Assembly: GCA_903844585.1 (NCBI GenBank)
Contig: CAIMUD010000163.1
Coordinates: 1-19,781 of the forward strand
Source of the DNA: an uncultured Actinomycetes bacterium
GTDB lineage: Bacteria > Actinomycetota > Actinomycetes > Nanopelagicales > Nanopelagicaceae
Direction: 5' to 3'
DNA: 19,781 bases
The stretch's first letter is position 1; every line of letters starts with the position of its first letter. A program made the translations under genes and the position numbers. Below, piece by piece: positions 14,185-19,781 of this stretch. The notes below the pieces were generated by a model. It was not told the DNA's origin. It ran no database searches and was given only the letters and a program-made list of their open reading frames with translations.

Positions 14185-16725
14185 GTGCCAGGAGTAAATC
14201 TCACCAGAGCCGAAGCAAAAGAACGCTCCTCGATCCTAAAGGTTCACTCTTACGAAATCGATCTCGACCTAACTTCGGGCATAGAAACTTTCATCGTAAA
14301 AACTCGTATTAAATTCGCGGGGCTAAAACCTGGCGCTTCAACCTTCATTGACGCAGTCGCAAAGCGAGTAATCACTTCAACTCTAAATGGCCAGTCATTT
14401 GAAAGTAAATTCGATGGTGAATCTATCTTCATCCCAGCAATAGCAGCTGAGAACGATTTGTATATCGAGTTAGAAGCAAATTATTCAAACTCGGGTGAAG
14501 GACTACATAGGTTCCAAGACCCTGCAGATGGCGAGGTCTATCTCTATTCACAACACGAAGTTGCCGATGCGCGCCGAACTTTTCCATGTTTTGACCAACC
14601 AAACTTAAAAGCAACTTTCACGATTTCTGCCCTGGCCCCATCTCATTGGGAAGTTATTTCAAATAACCCAGTTGCGAGTAAGAGTGAAATAGATGGAAAA
14701 ACTAAATGGATTTTCACAACGACGCCACATCTTCCAACGTATCTGACTGCACTTGTTGCTGGTCCGTACTACTTTATTGAAAGTACATACGAGGGGCAGA
14801 AGAGCGTTCCACTTGGTCTTTATTGTCGTAAATCACTTTCCAAACACCTAGATGCCGAAGAACTCTTCGACATTACTCGCCGCGGCTTTGCGTATTATGA
14901 AAAGGAATTCGGTCTTGCATATCCATTTGATAAGTACGACCAAATTGCTGTGGCCGAATTCAATGCAGGTGCAATGGAGAACGCAGGCTGCGTTACTTTC
15001 GCCGAGGATTACTTTGTATTTAGATCAAAGGTCACAGATAAGAATTACAACTGGCGAGCAAATGTAATCCTTCACGAGATGGCACATATGTGGTTTGGCG
15101 ACCTTGTCACAATGGAATGGTGGGATGACCTATGGCTCAACGAATCATTTGCAGAATGGGCTTCTTATTACACACTTGCTCAAGCGACTCGATTTACTAA
15201 TTCTTGGACTGTATTTAACGCAGAGCGAAAGAACTGGGCTTACCGCCAAGATCAACTCTCATCCACCCACCCCATCGTTGTTGATATGCATGACCTTGAA
15301 GCAGTTAAAACCAATTTCGATGGAATCACATATGCAAAAGGTGCATCAGTACTACAGCAGTTAGTTGTGCATGTTGGAAAAGAAAACTTCATCAAGGGCT
15401 TGCGCCAATACTTTGCCAAGCACGCATGGGGAAATACAACCCTTAACGATTTACTGGTCGAACTTGAATCAACAAGTGGGCGCGACTTAAAACCTTGGGT
15501 ATCAACGTGGCTAAAGACAGCAGGTGTAAATACATGGAGACCAGATCTCGAAATTTCTGGTGATACCTACTCTTCTCTCGTTGTTAAACAAGAAGCACCG
15601 CTTGTGCCCGCAGGTTCTAAGGAACTTCGACCACACAGAATGGCTATCGGTCTCTATGACTTAAAGGGCGACAAAGTTGTCTGTAGAAAGAGCGTCGAAC
15701 TAGATGTAGCTGGTGCATCCACAGTTGTTGAAGCGCTAAAAGGTGAAAAGACTGCAGACCTTGTTGTTCTCAACGACCGTGATCTCTCTTACGGAAAACT
15801 CCGCTTTGATGATCGCAGCATCGCAACTCTTAAATCGTACCTTGGTGATATCGAAGATCCATTGACTCGAGCACTTGCTTGGTCTGCAACATGGGACATG
15901 TTGCGTGATGGCGAACTTTCGGCCAGCGGATATGTGCCGATGGCAGTTAGCGCCCTTGCAGGTGAGAACGATGTCGCAGTCGTTTCAATGACACTTACTC
16001 AACTTTCAAGTGCTGTCGAACTTTATGCAGCGGATGCAAACCGCGATGCCCTTCGTGCAACGCTTGCAAACGGCATAGAAAAACTACTTGATGGCGCTAA
16101 AGCAGGAAGTGATTTACAACTGCAATTTGCACGTGCACTTGCCTCCACGGCAGCCAATCCAACACAAGTTGCTCGCATCCGCGAATTTTTAGATGGGAAA
16201 CTAAAAGGACTTACCGTTGATGCCGATCTTCGTTGGCACTTCCTCAGCGCTCTTATAGAGCGTGGGGCGGCAACACTTGGCGAAGTAGAGCAAGAGCTAA
16301 CGGCGGACAAGACTGCTAACGGAGAAAAGGCTGCCGCATTTGCTCGTGCCGCACTTCCTGATGCAAAGGTGAAAGCAGAGGCATTTGAACTCGCAATCAG
16401 TCTTGGAGTTTCAAATCATATTCAGATTCAAACAATTCAAGGATTCCAGAGACCTAGCCAACGTAATTTAACTGCGCCATATGCAGGCAGATATTTCGAT
16501 TTAATTCTGGACTACTGGAATAACCACACTTACGAATTTGCAAGCAATGTTGCAGCGCTTCTCTTTCCGAGTTATCAAGTATCTGACCAGACTCTCAGTG
16601 CGACAGAGGCTTGGCTAAATGGCGCAGTAAAAGATGCGCCCCATGGACTTCATAGAATTGTTTCAGAGCAAAGAGATGCGCTTTCACGAGCACTCAAAGC
16701 TCAGAAAAAGGATGCAGCAAAGTAA
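14185..16725 (+). CDS. pepN: Aminopeptidase N (M1 family zinc metallopeptidase)
   Basis: Cytosolic zinc enzyme that removes N-terminal residues from peptides, probably finishing peptides released by ClpP1P2 and other proteases. The 846 residues match actinobacterial PepN. Motifs: substrate N-terminus anchor GAMEN (262-266); zinc site HEMAH (297-301) with third ligand E320 in NESFAEW; catalytic Tyr Y383 in ITYAKGAS. An N-terminal beta domain (about 1-200) and a C-terminal helical ERAP1-like domain (about 520-846) complete it. The start is GTG with a good ribosome site. No signal peptide. It runs up to one base from the stop of the convergent 68-residue gene, with no terminator between them. 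Confidence 0.97.
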   Translation: MPGVNLTRAEAKERSSILKVHSYEIDLDLTSGIETFIVKTRIKFAGLKPGASTFIDAVAKRVITSTLNGQSFESKFDGESIFIPAIAAENDLYIELEANYSNSGEGLHRFQDPADGEVYLYSQHEVADARRTFPCFDQPNLKATFTISALAPSHWEVISNNPVASKSEIDGKTKWIFTTTPHLPTYLTALVAGPYYFIESTYEGQKSVPLGLYCRKSLSKHLDAEELFDITRRGFAYYEKEFGLAYPFDKYDQIAVAEFNAGAMENAGCVTFAEDYFVFRSKVTDKNYNWRANVILHEMAHMWFGDLVTMEWWDDLWLNESFAEWASYYTLAQATRFTNSWTVFNAERKNWAYRQDQLSSTHPIVVDMHDLEAVKTNFDGITYAKGASVLQQLVVHVGKENFIKGLRQYFAKHAWGNTTLNDLLVELESTSGRDLKPWVSTWLKTAGVNTWRPDLEISGDTYSSLVVKQEAPLVPAGSKELRPHRMAIGLYDLKGDKVVCRKSVELDVAGASTVVEALKGEKTADLVVLNDRDLSYGKLRFDDRSIATLKSYLGDIEDPLTRALAWSATWDMLRDGELSASGYVPMAVSALAGENDVAVVSMTLTQLSSAVELYAADANRDALRATLANGIEKLLDGAKAGSDLQLQFARALASTAANPTQVARIREFLDGKLKGLTVDADLRWHFLSALIERGAATLGEVEQELTADKTANGEKAAAFARAALPDAKVKAEAFELAISLGVSNHIQIQTIQGFQRPSQRNLTAPYAGRYFDLILDYWNNHTYEFASNVAALLFPSYQVSDQTLSATEAWLNGAVKDAPHGLHRIVSEQRDALSRALKAQKKDAAK

Positions 16726-16726
16726 T

Positions 16727-16933
16727 TTACTCGATGGATGTAATCGAGCTCTTGACTGACTTATTTTTTCGGTCTGCAGTCAGCGCGTAAGAAATAACGC
16801 TGATTACGACAAAAAGCGCTACAGGTACAGCGACAAAAGTTATAAAGGTTTGGACGGCAGTAAGGCCTTCACCAGCAACTGTTCCGTCTTCTTGTGTGCC
16901 GCGTACAAGTGCGGAAATTATTTGTAATGACAT
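16727..16933 (-). CDS. Small single-pass membrane protein, function unknown
   Basis: A 68-residue protein with one membrane segment (about residues 28-51, TFITFVAVPVALFVVISVIS) followed by a basic tail (DRKNKSVKS), predicting an outside N-terminus and inside C-terminus. No other motif. It lies 18 nt after the HNH gene on the same strand and is convergent with pepN at a one-base gap. There is no Shine-Dalgarno; TACACT ends 6 nt before the ATG. Codon use and the clear topology support a real gene. I have the impression of similar small proteins near pepN in other Actinobacteria, but cannot confirm it. Confidence 0.75.
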   Translation of the reverse strand: MSLQIISALVRGTQEDGTVAGEGLTAVQTFITFVAVPVALFVVISVISYALTADRKNKSVKSSITSIE

Positions 16934-16939
16934 GAGGTG

Positions 16940-16945
16940 AGTGTA
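16940..16945 (-). promoter_or_regulatory. Candidate -10 element for the 68-residue membrane protein
   Basis: Minus-strand TACACT (4 of 6 to TATAAT) is exactly 6 nt before the ATG, in the 18-nt gap after the HNH gene. It is the fourth case of TANNNT at this spacing; no -35 is clear. Confidence 0.4.
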
Positions 16946-16951
16946 TTCGAA

Positions 16952-17470
16952 TTAAGCAGTGGCAGCTGCCACGCCAAATGGTTCGAGATATTGCAACCAA
17001 TTAGGTTCGGTACGGCCTGTGCCAAGAATTCTCCATGCAGCTCCGACGGGTTCGCGAGGAAGTATGCGAAGTCTCCAACCTAAATCTTTAAGTGGTTTAT
17101 CTGCCTTTAGGTGATTGCACTTGTGACAAGCAGAAACTACGTTCTCCCAATTGTGAGCACCGCCACGAGAACGCGGAATTACATGATCAATAGAAGTTGC
17201 GCTAGCGCCACAGTACACACAGCGTCCGCCATCGCGAGCAAAAATTGCGCGACGCGAAAGTGGGACTGCATGGCGATATGGAATCTTTACAAACTTATTT
17301 AGTCGAATCACAGAAGGTAGATCAAGTTGACCTGTTGCATAATGTAAAACTTCGCCGGTTGATTCGATCATTGTCGCGCGGTTATTTAGAACAAGTAGGA
17401 GCGCACGGCGTTCAGTTACAACACCTAACGGTTCGTAGGTGGCGTTGAGTACCAACGTGCGGGATGACAT
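16952..17470 (-). CDS. HNH endonuclease-domain protein
   Basis: A 172-residue protein that starts at ATG 17470 (MSSRTLVLNATYEPL), 7 nt after GGAG; the frame is open 11 codons further but without support. The central HNH/McrA-type domain has zinc-knuckle cysteines C84, C87, C115 and C118, and the ββα-metal core IDHVIPRSRGG (D95, H96) with N110 and H120. The N-terminal half (NATYEPLGVVTERRALLLV) is characteristic of a widely conserved actinobacterial HNH protein of unknown role. It is not beside a methylase, intein or intron, so it looks like a housekeeping nuclease rather than a restriction or homing enzyme. Confidence 0.9.
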   Translation of the reverse strand: MSSRTLVLNATYEPLGVVTERRALLLVLNNRATMIESTGEVLHYATGQLDLPSVIRLNKFVKIPYRHAVPLSRRAIFARDGGRCVYCGASATSIDHVIPRSRGGAHNWENVVSACHKCNHLKADKPLKDLGWRLRILPREPVGAAWRILGTGRTEPNWLQYLEPFGVAAATA

Positions 17471-17502
17471 GTGCCTGCTCCAATTCCGGCGCGTGGCTCG
17501 CA

Positions 17503-17531
17503 CCGATTGGTTTATCTTGCACCAAAATCGG
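17503..17531. repeat. Imperfect dyad in the spacer upstream of the HNH gene
   Basis: CCGAT-TGGT (17503-17511) pairs with ACCA-AA-ATCGG (17521-17531), a 9-bp stem with a 2-base bulge and a 9-nt loop. No T-tract on either side. It lies about 35 bp upstream of the HNH start and 20 bp upstream of a possible small ORF, so it may be an operator. The rest of the 113-bp spacer shows nothing clear. Confidence 0.4.
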
Positions 17532-17583
17532 CGTTCTGCGAAGCATTTAAATGGAGTGGCTCGGTGACTATGAGGTTACGAAC

Positions 17584-17721
17584 ATGAACGAACAGACCCG
17601 CAACGCGCTGGAATGGTTTTTTGGAGCACGAGGCCGCATTATTGCCGTTCTCACCGCTGCATGGATTTGCCGAATTATTGGATCACGGGCTATTACTCGC
17701 CCTGTCATTCGCCTTGATTAA
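17584..17721 (+). CDS. Possible small protein (45 residues)
   Basis: ATG with GAGG 8 nt upstream opens a 45-residue frame: [19 protein letters not shown], then a hydrophobic stretch [15 protein letters not shown] (19-33) and a basic tail ending RPVIRLD. An in-frame ATG at 17551 would make it 56 residues. It fills most of a 234-bp gap between HNH and globin genes, and its last 17 bases overlap the end of the convergent globin gene. The pattern (amphipathic start, short membrane-like helix, basic tail) resembles small membrane proteins. Support is limited to the ribosome site and composition. Confidence 0.4.
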   Translation: MNEQTRNALEWFFGARGRIIAVLTAAWICRIIGSRAITRPVIRLD

Positions 17722-18079
17722 CCATCGAGTGTGCTGCCATCTCTAAATAGCTCCAAAGCTGTACTCGATGAATCTCATCCATTTCCATTCCATCGATCGC
17801 TTGTTTCATGCAGCTAAGCCAAGCATCACGTGCGGCAAGATCGATATGAAAAGCACTGTGCCTCATACGCAGACGTGGATGACCACGGTTTTCCGAATAA
17901 GTACTTGGACCACCCCAATATTGCTCGAGGAAAGTTTGTAAGCGAACTGCTGCACCCTTTAAATCCGATTCTGGATACATTGGGCGAAGGATTGGATCAG
18001 TTGCAACGTGGGCATAAAACTGTGAAACCAAGTCGGAGAAGAATGCTTCTCCGCCAACTTCCTCGTAAAAGGTTTTCAC
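17705..18079 (-). CDS. glbO: Group II truncated hemoglobin (trHbO)
   Basis: Heme protein binding O2, with proposed roles in respiration and peroxide or NO detoxification. At 124 residues it aligns closely, from memory, with M. tuberculosis trHbO with an offset of one: Y22 (B10), Y35 (CD1), proximal His H74 (F8) in LRMRH, W87 (G8) in RDAWL. The group II block [18 protein letters not shown] (53-70) is intact. The start is GTG at 18079, directly abutting the TAA of the MFS gene (TAAGTG) with AGGA just upstream, so translation is coupled. It is the last gene of an ettA-MFS-glbO operon. Confidence 0.95.
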   Translation of the reverse strand: MKTFYEEVGGEAFFSDLVSQFYAHVATDPILRPMYPESDLKGAAVRLQTFLEQYWGGPSTYSENRGHPRLRMRHSAFHIDLAARDAWLSCMKQAIDGMEMDEIHRVQLWSYLEMAAHSMVNQGE

Positions 18080-19348
18080 TTAGTTCCTGAGATCGGAAAT
18101 TGGAATATTTTTAGCTATTCGCAGGACCAAGAATGATGTTATGACACACATAGTCGCGCTTACATAAAAGGCTGCAGCGTAATCACCAAGCTTTACGCGA
18201 AGTACAGCTGCGCCAAACGCCGCAACTGACGCGCCAATTTGGTGGGATGCAAAAACCCATCCATAAACAACAGTCGCGCGCGTAGGTCCAAGAATTGAGC
18301 GGCACAACATGATTGTCGGTGGAACTGTTGCGACCCAATCAAGTCCGTAGAAAATAATAAAGACCAGAGTTGATGGATGCATGGTGCTGAAAAGAATTGA
18401 CGGGAGCAAGAAGAGAGAGAGCCCGCGAAGCCCATAATAAAAGAAGAGAAGTTTGCGGGGATCATATTTATCCGTAAGCCAGCCACTAAAAAGTGTTCCC
18501 ACAACATCGAATACTCCGACAAGTGCCAGTAGCCCTGCAGCAACAGTCTCCATCATTCCGTGGTCATGCGCCGCAGGAATGAAGTGAGTTCCGATTAGGC
18601 CATTTGTAGATAGTCCGCAGACAAAGAATGAAGCCACTAAATACCAAAAGTCTTTTTGTGTGCGAGCTTTTTTAAGAGTATCGATTGCCAGTTTTGCGGC
18701 GTTCATTTCACTCTTTGCAGGTGGTTGCCAATTTGCTGATGCGCCATATGGAAGCAAACCTAAATCAGATGGGCGCTCACGAAGCAAGAAATAAACAAGT
18801 GGAACAACTGCGAGGGAGGCGAGTGAGACTGTGATGGATACGTACTTCCATCCATAATTCATTGCAAGATGTGAGAGCCCAGGTAAGAAAATTAACTGTC
18901 CTGTTGCAGCCGCTGCTGTTAGCGCACCTGTAACGAGCCCACGACGAGCAACAAACCAGCGGTTGGCAACTGTTGCGGCAAAGACAAGTGCCATCGAGCC
19001 TGTTCCAGTGCCGACTACAACTCCCCAGAGAGCAATGAGGTGCCATGGCTTTTGAATAAAAATTGTTGCTGCAGATCCCGCGCTTACAACAGTAAGCGCT
19101 GTCATCACTACTTTGCGGATGCCAAAGCGTTCCATCAAAGCTGCTGCAAATGGTGCGACTAATCCATATAGAAGTACGTTGATAGCAACGGCTAGCGAAA
19201 TATCAGAACGAGTCCATCCAAAGGCTTCTTCCAGCGGAACAATTAACACAGAAGGAGCAGATCGAAAACCTGCTGTAGCCATTAGCGTTACGAAAGTGAC
19301 GCCAACAGCAAACCATGCTGGATGAATTTTTTTTGATTGAGTTGTCAT
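18080..19348 (-). CDS. MFS transporter, monocarboxylate/OFA-like
   Basis: A 422-residue carrier with about 12 membrane segments and a central cytoplasmic loop (about 190-232). Features include EEAFGWTRSDIS (40-51) after helix 1, motif-A-like turns MERFGIRK (72-79) and GWLTDKYDPRK (289-299), and WFVARRGLVTGALTAAAATGQ (131-151). These recall the monocarboxylate/oxalate-formate (MCT/OFA-like) branch of MFS; the substrate is unknown. The ATG lies 2 nt after the ettA stop, and the stop abuts the globin start, so all three are probably co-expressed. This family has different motifs from the MFS gene at 6917-8170. Confidence 0.88.
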   Translation of the reverse strand: MTTQSKKIHPAWFAVGVTFVTLMATAGFRSAPSVLIVPLEEAFGWTRSDISLAVAINVLLYGLVAPFAAALMERFGIRKVVMTALTVVSAGSAATIFIQKPWHLIALWGVVVGTGTGSMALVFAATVANRWFVARRGLVTGALTAAAATGQLIFLPGLSHLAMNYGWKYVSITVSLASLAVVPLVYFLLRERPSDLGLLPYGASANWQPPAKSEMNAAKLAIDTLKKARTQKDFWYLVASFFVCGLSTNGLIGTHFIPAAHDHGMMETVAAGLLALVGVFDVVGTLFSGWLTDKYDPRKLLFFYYGLRGLSLFLLPSILFSTMHPSTLVFIIFYGLDWVATVPPTIMLCRSILGPTRATVVYGWVFASHQIGASVAAFGAAVLRVKLGDYAAAFYVSATMCVITSFLVLRIAKNIPISDLRN

Positions 19349-19350
19349 GC

Positions 19351-19781
19351 CTAACGAGTGAGCTTTCGGTAAGTAGCGCGGTGTGGGCGCGCAGCATCTG
19401 CTCCAAGTCGTTCGATCTTATTTGCTTCATATGATTCGAAGTTACCTTCAAACCAAAACCACTTTGATTCACCTTCGTAAGCCAAGATATGAGTCGCAAC
19501 GCGGTCTAGGAACCAGCGATCGTGAGAGATCACTACTGCGCAACCGGGAAATTCGAGGAGCGCGTTTTCAAGGGAACCAAGTGTTTCAACATCAAGATCG
19601 TTTGTTGGTTCATCGAGAAGCAATAAGTTGCCGCCGAGTTTTAGCGTCAAAGCCAAGTTAAGGCGATTGCGCTCACCACCAGAGAGAATTCCTGCAGCCT
19701 TTTGCTGATCAGGGCCTTTAAAACCAAAAGCAGATACGTATGCGCGTGATGGCATTTCTACTTGGCCAACTTTGATGTAAT
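19351..19781 (-). CDS. ettA: Energy-dependent translational throttle protein EttA (ABC-F), C-terminal part
   Basis: ABC-F ATPase that binds the ribosomal E site and gates translation according to ATP level. Only the last 143 residues are in the window; the frame continues past base 19781. Visible in order: VEMPSRAYVSAFGFKG, ABC signature LSGGE, Walker B LLLLDEPTNDLD, switch-His motif VISHDRWFLDR, and the EttA-type C-terminal tail WFWFEGNFESYEANK...RPHRATYRKLTR. The tail and the PSRAYV segment distinguish EttA from Uup or antibiotic-resistance ABC-F proteins. It is the first gene of the ettA-MFS-glbO operon as far as can be seen. Confidence 0.95.
   Translation of the reverse strand, partial: YIKVGQVEMPSRAYVSAFGFKGPDQQKAAGILSGGERNRLNLALTLKLGGNLLLLDEPTNDLDVETLGSLENALLEFPGCAVVISHDRWFLDRVATHILAYEGESKWFWFEGNFESYEANKIERLGADAARPHRATYRKLTR

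Noticed and set aside
16952..17470. Restriction or homing endonuclease
   Set aside because: No methylase, intein or intron context; it looks like the conserved actinobacterial HNH protein found beside pepN and globin genes.

Overview
The window reads as a chromosomal core segment of a compact, moderate-GC (mid-40s percent by eye) actinobacterium. Evidence is the gene order (tig-clpP1-clpP2-clpX-valS-folC-DUF4233-ndk, then rpiB, pepN, HNH protein, group II truncated globin and EttA), an Actinobacteria-type RpiB with Glu in place of the catalytic Cys, two ClpP paralogues, GTG starts and very short intergenic gaps. As I recall, the same genes form a neighbourhood in Mycobacterium tuberculosis (roughly Rv2445c to Rv2477c). 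Low GC plus compactness suggests a freshwater planktonic lineage such as the acI group (Nanopelagicales), but that is inference.

Region 1 (1-10993, all minus strand): read in transcription order it starts with tRNA-Pro and tig (trigger factor), then clpP1-clpP2 (protease), an MFS exporter, clpX (unfoldase), valS, folC, a DUF4233 membrane protein, ndk and the first 277 codons of mreB, which runs off the left edge. Several junctions are start/stop overlaps (clpP1/clpP2, valS/folC, folC/DUF4233), so it is a chain of coupled genes. Three genes in it without a Shine-Dalgarno (ndk, valS, clpX) have a TANNNT hexamer 6-7 nt before the start codon, the arrangement expected of leaderless internal promoters.

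Region 2 (11000-12970): the least conserved-looking part. After divergent tRNA-Pro and tRNA-Gly genes come two divergently transcribed genes for secreted proteins: a collagen-like protein (minus) and an Ala-rich protein with a Gly/Met/His tail (plus). They are separated by a 233-bp GC-rich spacer packed with consecutive inverted repeats. A strong intrinsic terminator closes the plus-strand gene. This is the best candidate in the window for undescribed biology.

Region 3 (13003-19781): rpiB (plus) overlaps trmB (minus) tail to tail. pepN (plus, M1 aminopeptidase) converges on a 68-residue membrane protein and an HNH protein (minus). A possible 45-residue ORF (plus) precedes a tight minus-strand operon: ettA (ABC-F, partial), an MFS transporter and glbO.

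No insertion sequence, prophage, CRISPR array or broken gene was found. No stretch over 300 bases lacks a gene; the longest gene-free stretch is the 233-bp spacer at 12008-12240.
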